In this document: positions 10,811 through 22,363 of the stretch, in pieces | Numbering within the stretch: position 1 is the first letter of the stretch | How the letters are laid out: every line of letters begins with the position of its first letter | Assembly: GCA_951213105.1 (NCBI GenBank) | Contig: OX578144.1 | Location: forward strand, 83,589,015-83,653,014 | Source: Amaurobius ferox | Taxonomy: Eukaryota; Arthropoda; Arachnida; Araneae; Amaurobiidae | DNA length: 64,000 nucleotides | Reading direction: 5' to 3' | Position numbers and translations under genes: made by a program | Notes under the pieces: model-generated | The model's input: the letters and a program-made list of their open reading frames with translations, nothing else | The model's database searches: none | What the model was told of the DNA's origin: nothing

Positions 10811-12219
10811 TACAGTCATTGCCATAAAAATTTGCTCACCGTAATTAGGAATCGTAACGAAACTTGGCATGAAGGTACGTGTCAGGCAGATAGATATACA
10901 AGTGATTAGAAATACAACGGAATTGCGCATTGCCTAATGCCACCAGAGGGCGTTGAACTTTGTTCTCCCTGGAGCAGAAAAAAGGTGCGCAAATGCTTTT
11001 TGCCTGCAATTAATCTGCTGCAGAGAGACCCTTTTTCATTAGTGATGCTGTTACGTCGTCATCGAAGACAATACGATCAGCTGTCGGATTTCAAGAGGGG
11101 AATAATCATCGGGATGATGGAAGCCGGGTGATCAGCTCGGTCAGCAGCCCGCCACGTAGGCCGTTTTGACTTTACTGTGAGATGGTGTTGGGACCAGTGG
11201 ACGAAAGAGAGTTCGCATACACGGCGGCCAGGCTCCGACGCCCTCGGCAGACCAATAGCCGACAAGACCGTCACATCACCCGACACACAAGCACAGCACC
11301 AACTGCATTATTGTCCGCCATCCGGACACAGGCAACACCTTCACCAAGGGCCCCTGTGTCTACCATCGCGAGGGACATGACTGTAGGACATTTGATATCG
11401 CGGTACCCATTACGTGTGCTGCCAATGACACCCACCCATCGTCCCCTCCGTTTGCAGTGATATCGCTCTCGTCGGGATTGGACCACAATCGAATGGAACT
11501 AGGTCGTCTTCAGCGACGAATCGAGATTCAATTTGAGCAGTGATGACAACCGTGTATGTATGTGGAGGCCCCGTGGTGAACGCCTCAATCCTGCCTTTGC
11601 TTTACAACGGCACACCACTTCCACAGATGGTGTGATGGTATGGGGTGCCGTCGCATACGACACCCGGTCACCTCTAATGTTGATTCATGGAACCATGACG
11701 GCCCAGCGGTACGTTCGTGACATCCTTCAGCCACATGTATTGTCATTCATGGCAGGTCTCCCAGGAGGCATTTTTCAACAGGACAGTGTTCGGCCGCACA
11801 CAGCAAGGGTGTCGCAGGAATGCCTCCGCCACATTACCACCCTTCCCTGGCCTGCCTGATCCCCAGATTTGTCACCGATCGAGCATGTCTGGGATCACTT
11901 TGGACAACAAATTTGACATCCTACGAGTTTGGTCGAACTAGAAGCGCGCTTACAACAACTGTGGAATGAGATAACGCAGAAAACCATACGGGACCTGTAT
12001 GCTTCAATGACCTCCGTATCGCATCGTGTTTGCAAGCTAGCGGTGGCCCAAAAGGATACTAGAATCTTCATTCATTTGTAGTTTTTCCTGTAATCTATGA
12101 TCATTTTGCTTTGATTTTTATATCATTTACTTATATCAACGTTGCACTCACATATATAAAATTTCGTTTGATTCTGACAACTCTTTCTTGGTGTCCAAAT
12201 TTTTATGGCAATGAGTGTA
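10811..12219 (+). mobile_element. Tc1-family DNA transposon, copy 1, inactive
   Basis: About 1.4 kb, bounded by inverted ends TACA[G/C]TCATTGCCATAAAA at 10811 and its reverse complement ending at 12219. It sits next to TA dinucleotides as expected for TA target duplication. It carries a decayed transposase on the same strand (11045-12080). A sister copy with the same ends is at 22364-23769. It lies inside the intron of receptor A, opposite to the direction of the receptor gene. Confidence 0.9.
11045..12080 (+). pseudogene. Tc1-like DDE transposase remnant, copy 1
   Basis: Remnant of the transposase that would cut and rejoin the element ends. The order of readable blocks is: an N-terminal helix-turn-helix start (QLSDFKRGIIIGMMEAG then a stop near 11131); a block with VGRFDFTVRWCWDQW-like text; and the catalytic core with VVFSDESRF (first Asp, near 11515), GAVAYDTRSPL, FQQDSVRPHTARVSQ (second Asp), a TGA stop near 11858 and SPDLSPIEHVWD (catalytic Glu). 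Frameshifts and at least three stops kill it. Second Asp to Glu is 32 residues apart, against 34 in canonical Tc1 and 34 in the element at 26933-28457. Confidence 0.85.
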
Positions 12220-12557
12220 TTTAATATCAAACTTCCGTACAAAGATTTTTCAAATATAATGACCATTTTTATTAACAAAAAGTCGAATAATTTGGCAAGC
12301 TAGCGGTGGCCCAACAGGATACTAGAATCTTCATTCATTTGTAGTTTTTCCTGTAATCTATGATCATTTTGCTTTGATTTTTATATCATTTACTTATATC
12401 AACGTTGCACTCACATATATAAAATTTCGTTTGATTCTGACAACTCTTTCTTGGTGTCCAAATTCTTATGGCAATGAGTGTATTTCATATCAAACTTCCG
12501 TACAAAGAACTTTCAAATATAATGACCATTTTTATTAACAAAAAGTAGAATCATTTG
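12032..12557. repeat. Tandem duplication of the Tc1 3' end plus flank, 263-bp unit
   Basis: GCAAGCTAGCGGTGGCCCAA starts at 12032 and again at 12295. Each copy runs through the transposase tail, the right inverted end of the Tc1 element and about 75 bp of host flank (AATATAATGACCATTTTTAT). Copies are nearly identical, so the duplication occurred after the transposon landed and fairly recently. It leaves a second orphan right end at about 12460-12482. Confidence 0.9.
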
Positions 12558-13611
12558 GCAATTTTTTGCGTTTGGAATGAACACTGATCTTGCTCAAACC
12601 GTTGAACAATAGTGACCGTCTCTGTTTGAGACAAACCTAACGTGACCCCGCTGTAGACTATTAACTATTTTTCGTATTCAAACGCCCATTATGCGTACAT
12701 TGTCTAACTACATAACTTAGCGGAGGCTTACAATGTTTTTATGCATCTGCAGTGTTAAGTCAGGTTTATTGCGTGTATAAAGTGATATACTCGAAATTAA
12801 ATAATGGATATATAATAAAATATCTAGTTATTTTACATTAGCTGCGCATGCGTATTTAACCATGTACACAGAGTAATACAATCGGTTGTTATTGCACAAA
12901 TTGTATATAAAATGTCCCTACAGACATCAGAAGTTAATGTATTTCACCTATTGTACATTTCAAAGAAAGTATTCAACAAGCAAAATATAGTTTTTGAAAA
13001 AGCAGTTCAAAGTAATTTTTCAAAAAAAAAAAACCTGGTCCTGTAGTATTACATGATGCTACATTGCACCATTGTCAAACAAGATTTGGAATTAATCAAT
13101 AAATCATACAGAACGGTTAGATAAAAAATTAATCATAGTTTTATAATAATTTAATTTAATTCACTTTTGCATGAGGATAAAATATTAGAACTAGAGCTAT
13201 TTTTAAATTTATTGTATGTATCAGAAAATTTCAAAAACTTAAATATTATTCTGCTGGATTCCTGCACCAATTGATGACGTTGCTAGCCATGACACTTCTG
13301 TACTTGCAGGACTGAGAAAATATTATTTCATAAATTAAAGTAACTGAGATAAATCCCAGGATTTTAGCATTTCATAATCACGGGATTCAAGATAAATTGG
13401 TGAGGCGAGTAATCCCGAAGCTGAGATCCCGGAATTACCCGTTCCTAATTAGGGCACAGTATAACTGTTAAAATGAAAATGAATGTTTTATCTTTTCGAC
13501 AAATTGTGAAATGCAAGGAATATAAAACTGATTTCACGGATAAAAGTTTAATACATTCATTAAAATAGTGATAGCAATTAATGTAATTAACTTTCAATGT
13601 GCTCAACTTAC
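12558..13611. other. Proximal part of receptor A intron
   Basis: AT-rich, with no element or gene recognised. It opens right after exon 1 with donor GTAAGT (reverse strand, 13611-13606). Confidence 0.4.
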
Positions 13612-14550
13612 TTCATACCATTCCGTCATATTCATGGCGAAAAGGCGATATCCATGGAGAAATAGCACCATCATGATGTAGCCCAGAACTGAAAACATTG
13701 ACAGGGATAGGACATCATCGATATTTTTCCCGATTTCGATTACTTTATTGTAATTCTCAATGATTCTTATTCCTTCTTCTAACGTTGCACACTTATCAGC
13801 AGCAGCAGTGAGCAAGAAAAACTCCCTTCTCAATATATAAGAGAAGAGTATGTGAATTATTGATAGACCAGATGGCACTGTAACTCCTGTAAATATCCAA
13901 ACAAATGTTGTAAAGTATATTAATATATAAGTTTGTGGCCATTCATCCATGTTTACACCAAAAAAATCGGCTGTAACTCTCAATTTCTGATCTTGAGCGG
14001 TCAAACTTCTGCAGTATGAAACTATGAACGACAATATTATGAAAACATCCAACATCAAAACACACAATAGCAAATGATTCTTTATTTTAACGTTGAGAAA
14101 ATTCACATATTTTAATTTGCTGATCTGTGACAAAATGCGAACAATTTCAATGCGTTTCTTGTAGAGGATTAGCCAGTTTGCTATGTTGAATATTCTTTGA
14201 ATCAAGTAACTAAGTGACATTTTAAAATCAGCCATTAAGCTAAAATATAGACATAAGGATACAGATGTTGTAAATTCCACCATCAAAAATAATATCCACA
14301 TATATAAAGATATTTTACGTAGAGCGTTTTCGAATGACTCGTTTAGTTTATGTGAATCTGTAATATTCAAACCCAATGTATTCAGTATTATTAAAACACT
14401 CTGGAGATGACTATGAACATCGTCGTCTTCCTTTTCATTTCTTTGAAACATATTATTTGAAATTTTTCGAAAGTCAACCTTATGAGTTTTTGATTGACGG
14501 AACAATTTTAATAGCTTAGGGGTTTTCCTGTTTGCTCTTATTTTATTCAT
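13612..14550 (-). CDS. Gr-like receptor, locus A, first coding exon
   Basis: First coding exon, 313 codons, of a gustatory-receptor-like membrane protein, probably a ligand-gated chemosensory channel in sensory neurons (family inference). A charged N-terminus (1-45) is followed by hydrophobic segments at about 50-62, 80-106, 112-130, 158-180, 207-240 and 285-305. It ends in MFSVLGYIMMVLFLHGYRLF-AMNM, the conserved block shared with loci B, C and D. The exon closes at GAA|GTAAGT in phase 0. The open frame extends 16 codons further upstream to 14598, but that stretch is part of a noncoding tandem repeat (14560-14760). I therefore chose the ATG at 14550, followed by a basic N-terminus. With exon 2 at 7511-7801 the protein would be 409 residues, a normal length for the family. 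Confidence 0.75.
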
Positions 14551-14762
14551 TTTGAGAGATTTCTTCTTCACAATATATCGTAATGGAACATTCGGCAATG
14601 TTTTCTCACAATATACTGCAATGGAATTTTCAACAGTATTTACCCACCATATGCCATAATGGAATATTTAGAAATGTATTCACGTAATTTATTGTAAAGG
14701 AATTTTCAACAAAGTTTTCTCACAATATATCGCAGTGAAATTTTCAGTACTTACATCAGTTA
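14551..14762. repeat. Degenerate tandem repeat upstream of receptor A
   Basis: About four diverged units of roughly 45-50 bp built on TTTTCTCACAATATATCG and 'taatggaa.attt.caac.a'. It borders the start codon of receptor A, and its first unit has been read into the maximal open frame. Confidence 0.6.
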
Positions 14763-16242
14763 CCTTATAAATTTGGCATACACAGATTGACAAATATATC
14801 GCATCCAATCTGCATTACATCGATAGTCTATCAATCATTTGAATTTTACGACAGTTAAAATTTAACGTTTTACTGATTGTTTTCAGTGTTTTTAAATATA
14901 TATGTATCTCCATTATTTTTCTCAACAATTGAAGATTAATTTCTGCAATGTATCACCATATCTTCACAAATATAATTTAAATTCTAAGATCCATTCAATA
15001 ACACTTTTTATATAAAACACAAAATAATAAATATTAACTATACAGAATCTTAACTTGTTTTGGATACTTTGGGTACAAACACTTTAAAATTTGTTACAAA
15101 AAATTGTATTCGGTAAGAAAAATGCAAAGAGAGTTACATAAACTCACTTATTAAATATCTTTAGAGTAGAAATAACAATCTTTATACTTAATATGTTGTT
15201 TTTCTGTAAACAATTTGATTTTTATAGTAAATGTATTTACATTAATGCACTGACGTTGTGTTCAAATATATGAGTATTTAATATTTTATCAAATCAGACT
15301 TTCCATTAAAATCCCTTGTGATTCACTAAAATAGTTTGAAAAATATTTGAACCATAGCAGTTTAGATTTAGATTCTATTTGTCAAGAAAATATACGCTTT
15401 GATAATCCATACTTATGATGTATAAAGATGATGTTCTGTGATTTAGAAATATATGGCAGTATAAAACGTAAAATTTTGTGGAATCAGATTTATTCTGCTG
15501 TAGAACAAATGATCTCTATATCAACATTTTATGATTATTTCTGAATTAAATCCCTTAAATGTACATGTATTTATATTAGTTTTTATTTCGTTGCTGACTT
15601 TTAGTGAATAAATTCAAATTGAGTGAAAATTTTTAAATAATTCACTGAATGTATACTATTCATTGCTTTCTTTTAGTAAAACAGGTATACATCAGGTATA
15701 CATTTATATAATATTCCAGTGTTGGTGCACAATTCGAGAATCGATGATTTGAAAGCAAACAAATAGTATATTTAATAATCTCGATTTCATCATATTCCTG
15801 GAGTTTAGAATTACGTTAATGATATTTTCTAAAGCAAAATTTTCAAAATTTCACGCTTCAGTATTACAAACATGTTTAAATTATTATGTACCACGCATTG
15901 AACTACAAATAATGCACATTACTGATTAGTTATTGAAATATTAATTTCTGCAATTCTGACATTCTGCAATTCATTCATTTATGAAATACATCAAAACACA
16001 TTTAAAAGTGCAGTATTTGCAGTTCGGCTTATGCTGTCTTCATAATTGAAAATCTTGAACTACACTGACGCACCATATATCACATTGCAAAATATCACAA
16101 AAATAGAAGCCTAAAAAAATAAGACACTTATGTAATAAAATAAACATCCTATACTCCAGCAACTACATTTGACATAGCAAAATTACGTAAGTCTACCAAT
16201 ACCTACACAAGCAACTGCCTAACTATTAAATAATATATCACC
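14763..16242. other. 5' flank of receptor A
   Basis: Very AT-rich, with no gene or repeat unit recognised. A TATA-like TTTATAAA at 16243-16250 and the X-box-like motif at 16381 lie beyond it. If those are the promoter, a long or spliced 5' untranslated region must bridge this stretch. Confidence 0.35.
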
Positions 16243-16394
16243 TTTATAAAGCCAACACTCATAGTTGTACCTCGACATGGTTAAAACAATTCTAAAACGT
16301 TGAAAAATGCTTATTGGAATTCTGTCGAATAAGATCAACAAAAAGTTTTTTCAAAACTGTCAGGGAGTGTTTCGACGCCAGTCGTCATGGAAAA
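16243..16394 (-). promoter_or_regulatory. X-box-like motif and TATA-like sequence upstream of receptor A
   Basis: GTCGTCATGGAAAA at 16381-16394 matches 13 of 14 positions of the RFX X-box consensus GTHNYYATRRNAAC. TTTATAAA lies 131 bp downstream for a minus-strand gene. It is 1.8 kb from the start codon of receptor A, further than in the other loci. See loci B-E for the same arrangement. Confidence 0.35.
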
Positions 16395-18139
16395 GAAGCG
16401 CATTATTTGTGATATATTTCCATTAAATATTGGGAATAAAATTTAAGAGGTGATAATGCAGAAATGGAAGTGTTATTACTTATTCATTTGTTGTCAATAT
16501 GTTGTTTGGTTCACGCTATTGATGCACAAGGGTGTCAGTGCCAGAAAGTCATGGAGGACGTATATTACGCAATGAAATCTTGAATGTCAAGGCTATATTC
16601 ACATGTCTAGAATATGTTAATTATTTATTACTTACTCAAACTATTTTGTAATGAGAGTATTGTTTTCCTGGAAAATTTTCGATTGTGATGATAAAGTGTG
16701 CAATGGTATATTTTGAGAATATCATAATTCGAGTACAAATGCATGTATCGCTTTAGTGCTTCATGTGATGCATGCATTTGTACTTTTAACTACTACTAGA
16801 AACTACTGAAATATATACTAGAAACTGTACCCAGCGCTTTCCGGAATTTAAAACAGGAATTAATTAAATTCATTAAACTTAGTCCCCTGCTGCACGAACG
16901 CACGCTTAAATTACAAAACATACGTGAGTACGTAATACGCCTGCTTCCGACAAGGAAAGAAAATATCATGCGTGGAGTAGTCTCAATAGTTAGAAAAGTT
17001 CCTTCCCTCCTGTGAGTGATAAGACCGCAGTAGCTGAATCAGCTTCAGAAGAAGGGTCCGACTGTTAGTGTGTTCGTTCAAACAATCAAAGACATGCCTC
17101 GGATAAAAAATTTATAATTAATTAACGGATGGGTTTGTGAATTTTTTTTCTAGTGTAATTTGTGATATTGTACGCAGATGCTGAAATAAAAATGCGCTTA
17201 TTGTTAAAATAAATAATAAAGTATTCAACGCGCTCTTATTTTAGTTTTCAATTAGTCATCTTTAGTTCACTAACTTTTCTACTAGTTAGAGTTTCATAGT
17301 TAGCTTTAGTACATTCTGCTAGCTATTATCTATCCCTTTTAGTTTTTAGCCGCAGTTTATAAATAAATTTAGTTTCCCACTTGCCACAAGCAGGTACCCG
17401 TTTTTTCCAGCCTAGTCACTTTGTCTAAATTAACTAAATATCTTATCCCTAGTCAAATCCTCAAACTTGACAAACAAATGCCTGCCTCTGCTTTTCTTAG
17501 AATGATTGAGTCTCTCCCTTTTTAGTAGTGAAGCATTAGTCGCCAATCCTTTTGGCCTTCTCTCTTCTCTCTGAGATCACCTAACCCCCTTTTGACAAGC
17601 CACCTTTTCCTATCCCCCTCTCTTTTCCTTAGGCTAGACTCCTAACCTGGTAGTACGGGTTTTAATTCGGGTTCCGACAACGCCTCTCTAAATTATATGC
17701 TGCCTCTGCATAACTCACTAGCGGTAGACAGTCGTAATCCCCAACAAAATCAAGGCAAAAAAAGCAATTCTACAGACTGGTCAAGTTCGTACGTTAGATT
17801 ATTTTATTAATTACCGACGATACTGATCCTCTTGTTCTTCCTGCGCGGATCCAAACTTAAGTATATCCTTTGGGATCAAGCGCCTAGCATGTCTAGTTCA
17901 ATTTTCTATCGCCTCCTTTTGAGTGTGATATATGGTTCTCAAATGATGCTCAAAAAATTTTCTACTGGGAATTCGTCATTGAATAAGCGAACTTCATTGG
18001 AAACAAAAAATCACGTGCTCTTCATTATCCACCGGATTGAATTGCCCCTCTAAGCAAACAAGGCAGATCAGGTCCGCTCTGGTGCCTCTCAGTACCCTTC
18101 GTATTTAACATCCCTGCTTACACAATAATTATCTACATT
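16395..18139. other. Intergenic, with a GC-richer block of unknown origin
   Basis: 16830-17800 is less AT-rich than the surroundings and has short pyrimidine-rich runs and many stops in all frames. The 73-codon frame at 17832-18053 has no motif. The composition suggests an old retroelement, but I could not assign it. Confidence 0.3.
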
Positions 18140-18965
18140 TGCATCTATATCACCACCAAAAGAGAGAAACTGGGATTCATTATAATTAAATATTAAATGG
18201 TTTGATATATTTTAATATCTTAACAACTTTTACATCTCTGATTGGAAGTAAATGGTGATGGTTATTAAGTACATCATTAAAATTAATAGAATTATAAATA
18301 ATATGCTTAAATGAAATAACATAATATGAATTAGGAAAGTAATTAATATTGTAAAATTTATTAAGGTATAAGTTTAAATGTTTAGCTTTTGTAATAAGCT
18401 AACCATAAAAAATATGATTAAAATAATCATCGGGCATGGTTTAATTTTAAAAATGTGGCATAAAGATAATTAATTTTTCTTTTTCAGCAGCAAAAACATG
18501 CGATTTTATAATTTTCCAATTAAAATAACTATTAAATTTATGATGTGAGGTTTTAATATATGTTTTAAGTCTTTATTTTTAGTTTTACCTTCACCGCGTT
18601 TTGATTTTTTAGCAATGAAAGTGTTTTTACTATCTTTTCTTAATTGGGATTTAAAGAATAAATGATTATAAATAGAATATTAAAAATCTTCAAAGTTATT
18701 TTTTACAATATTACTATTTAGATACAACTGATTATGCCCATATAGAAAAAGAGTAGAATGAGTTTTTATGTAGACATTTTCAAAGAATATTCTATCGGCT
18801 AAATCAATTTTTATATCTAAAATGTGAATAGTAATATTATCAAATACATGTAGAGCAAAGTGCTAATATTCACATTTATTGGAAGAAAGAAGAGAATTAT
18901 TTTTAAAGAAATACTTTTTAATGTGGTCTTCGTGAATATTCATTCGTACATGAATTGGATTCTGA
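18140..18965 (-). pseudogene. Penelope-like element relic (GIY-YIG region and linker)
   Basis: The reverse strand reads, with frame breaks: RMNIHEDHIKKY, then ALHVFDNITIHILDI, then RIFFENVYIKTHSTLFLYGHNQ-like text (in two parts), then a linker with KKSKRGEGKTKN. The same order occurs in the element at 29030-31465: LRINLHRSQISK, FHSFDDIMIHIIDI, ERIWWENLHIKQYGTAYPYG. This marks the GIY-YIG endonuclease region and downstream linker of a second, more decayed, same-strand member of that family. No reverse transcriptase is readable here. A LINE fragment abuts its 5' side. Confidence 0.5.
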
Positions 18966-18979
18966 GGAAAGGAAAAGGG

Positions 18980-19345
18980 AAAAATGATTTTTTGGATTGC
19001 GAGTTGGAATGTTTTGAGTCTAAATCGAGCGGGAGCACTAAAGGAATTGAGAGATGTCCTGCAGAGATATAGAATTTCGGTGGCTGCATTGCAGGAAATT
19101 ACTAGTATAAGGAAAAAAAGAATTCAATGGCTCGGACATATGATGAGGATGGAGGAAAGGAGAGTTACTAGAAGCTTTTGGAAGGAAACCCAGGTGGGTC
19201 AAGATCCCGATGAAGACCTAGGGTCAGATGGAATGAGCAGGTAGAAGATGATTTGAAATTGCTTGGTGTATTAGCAATTATAAGAGGAAAGAAGCCAATA
19301 GAATGGAATGGTCAAAAATCTTAAAGGAGGTCAATTGTGGTGTAG
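18980..19345 (+). pseudogene. Internally deleted LINE (non-LTR retrotransposon)
   Basis: The frame opens with IASWNVLSLNRAGALKEL and continues RYRISVAALQE: the N-terminal apurinic-type endonuclease of a LINE. It then passes directly (at about 19107) to KKRIQWLGHMMRMEERR, which belongs to the extreme C-terminal region of such proteins. After a frameshift near 19210 the text continues VEDDLKLLGV. Everything between, including the reverse transcriptase, is missing. A 5'-plus-3' relic of about 365 bp. Confidence 0.75.
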
Positions 19346-19425
19346 TGAATATAATGATGGAATGAATTGGATTACTAATTTGTTCTATATATGATAAATT
19401 AAAGATATTGTATAGTTTATAATAT

Positions 19426-20345
19426 AAAAAATTTGATGTGGGCAACACATGACTTTCCTTATATAATGCAATGAATTTACTACTTTTACAGTAAAAAAAT
19501 AGGTTTTCTTCTAGTAGATATATTCCTTCAAAGATACTGAATTTTCGTCAATTAGTCGTCATTTTCATTGATTTAGCGTCATTTTTATCCAATTGGAGAG
19601 ATTTTCGTTAATTCGGCAACATTTAAAAAGTCGCCAAGTTGGCGACATTCCGCCAAATTCGTTATCAAAATCTCGCCAAGCGTTATGGACGGAGAAATAA
19701 GTTATTCTTATAGCATATAAATGATTATTGGCGTTCAAATGCAAAAGTATTACTCTAAGTATCTATTCTCATGAATGGAACGAGCTAGATCCACGAGAAT
19801 GACGTCACCAAATTTATCGCATGATATTACATACGAAAAGTAAACATGTTTCTCAATAGGAAATATATATTTTTTTATTTTATATAATTTTTTGATATTT
19901 TTTTTGAAAAATGTGCAATATCTCGAGAACGGTTGATGCTAGCGTTCTACAGATTATGTCAATCGTTTTCTAAGGAAAAATTACATAAGAAATGTCTGTT
20001 TGTGTAACTTTATTAACGGTTTCGATTTTTTGATGATTTTTTCGAAATTTCACTCGAAAATTTAGGGGGGGGGGTACTGAACATTCGATTGAGTTTAAAA
20101 ACAATAGGCTTCCAGTATTCATGGATTGTGATTTTTGTACCAAATTTCATTCGAATCGCTCCATTCGTTCGAGAGATATCGTCTCCACAGACTCACTGAT
20201 ACACACACACAGAAATCACATCAAAATGTTTGATTCGTGATCAAAGATGCTTGAAACGTGCTCTCCCGTCGAAAATTCGAATTTTCGACCCATGCCCGAT
20301 ACTTTCCTGAGTACTTTCCTGATACTATGTATATAAGGAAAGTAA
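19426..20345 (-). repeat. R1 repeat, full-length copy in minus orientation
   Basis: Reverse complement of the R1 family seen at 50867-51777, 54259-55239 and 56491-57433. It starts with TTTGATGTGGGCAACACATG, passes through the 'gccaagttggcgacattccg' block, 'tcgttccattcatga'-type text, 'gagattgacataaa'-type text and a G run at about 20064-20072, and ends in a TATATAAGGAAAGTA stem. About 0.9 kb, noncoding. Confidence 0.8.
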
Positions 20346-22363
20346 TATTAAACAGATTTACTTCGCTAAGTCCGCACCATTCCAATCACAAAATGAAAAC
20401 AAAATAACTTTTATAAAGTAAGCTGGTCTAAAATCCATTGTATTATGCGATGATATTATATGCTCATCTATTCTTAATACGATAATTTAAGATCCATTTT
20501 GTAAATATTACTCGAGAAATCATGTCATTCCTCATGTTAAATTGTCTTTGACTTCTATTAATACTTCCTAAATGGAGGTGTGCATAATATTTTTTCATCA
20601 AATCAAATAAGTATATATTTTAAAACTTCCTTTGGTGGATAAAAATTGTAAAACGTGTAGACCAGTAAAGTTAGTGAAGAGTGTACACCAATGATGTTAG
20701 TGAACAATGTATACTAATAACGTTAATGTAGAGTGTTGACCAGTGAAAATAGCGTAAGTTGCAGAACAGTAAAATTTTAATACACTTCTAAAATAATATC
20801 CAAAATGCATAGTTTATGACGACTAGCTTTTGTACATTTTAACAATAAAATGACTTGATTTTTTTAATTTGTTACAGTCAGTACAGATAGCTTTTCAGAT
20901 AAAAACAAATTCAGTTATTACGAGTATAACGTCAATTCCATGTTAATTTCGAAATAACATCATTTTTTTAAGCCACCATAATTATAAACAGCACATTCTG
21001 AAGATAAGATACGTGCTATAAATAAATGGAAATTTTTTAATGTTTAGTATGATGGTTGAAATAGTTCGAATTAAGATCGTTGAATTTGAAGTTTTCCCAT
21101 CATTTATATTTTGTCTATTTGACAATCACCAACAGAACTAATCAATAAAAATTATGTTACAATCCCCACTAACAGTCGTTCTAATGGTACATGTAGTTCA
21201 ACTGTATAGTCACACTGTAGTTGCTTTTATGAAATGTTGAATTCAGTTGATTAAAGTTGGAAAAGTCAGTTTAAAATAACTTTCTAATTCATCTTCTTAA
21301 CCACAATTTCACATATACATAATACCATATTAATTATAATTTTATTCAAGATACCAACCCTTTATAGTAACTATCTGATAAGCTACACAATATGAACCGT
21401 AATCTGAATATCACCATACATCACCAAGCTGCCAACGGTGATATCACATTGCTGTTATGCCAAGCGATTACTTACATGCTGATATGATGTCTTATCATGT
21501 CACTGCTGATAACATGACCAACCGGCTAGATGACAATTTATGGCATGGGGATATACTAACTTATATAGATCATTGGTAGTCGCATTAACGGCCAACTTTG
21601 ACATGGACTCACAATTGGTGACGTGCGATAGAGTAACTAAGAGACGTTGGACATTTACTAAGCTGCTTTGGAAACATAACCAATGCATTGCTAATAATGC
21701 TGACATATCGTGAGTAAAAATTGTATGAAACAATCTTTCAAATTACATTTCATAAATATTCACAAATATTGCTATTTTTGTGCATTCACTAATTAATTTG
21801 AAAATGCTTTTGTTCCGATGTGAGAGAATATGAAAGTAAATAAAATATAAATATATGCACTCTCAACACAGGGATTTGTATTTTTATTCCTACAGCAACG
21901 TAGTAGTCTTTTGTTACCTATTATATTTTATCCCATTTTAACTATAGGCTTTAACAAAGAGATGCATAATTTATTTTCATCTTTTCTTTTGAAAAACGTG
22001 TTAGTGCATTAAACTGTATCGATCAATATACAGTCCTCACTTAATTTTGCCTTAAACTTGAAAAAATTATTTCTGGAATATTGACGTTATTCGTTTATTA
22101 ACACTATTTGACACCTACCAAAATCATTTATATTAAATCGTAGCACTTTAAACGAAATCAAATTTTTGCTACACAAAAAATCGAAATAGTTGTTACACAT
22201 TATTGATTAATTTGGTATAATTTACAATAATTATTTTGTATTTCATTACATAAATTCTAAACTCGTCATTGATAATGCTTAGGAGTTTATTTTAATAGCT
22301 ATTCTTGTTTGTTTGTTTTTTGTTTGTATACATTTTTAAATTTTTCATTGTAAATGCTAAATA
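20346..22363. other. AT-rich intergenic stretch
   Basis: No gene or element recognised in about 2 kb. The minus frame at 21500-21733 (77 codons) lies in a less AT-rich stretch but has no motif. At about 20650-20770 a loose repeat of 'gtag.accagtaa.gttagtg.agagtgt' occurs three to four times. Confidence 0.35.
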
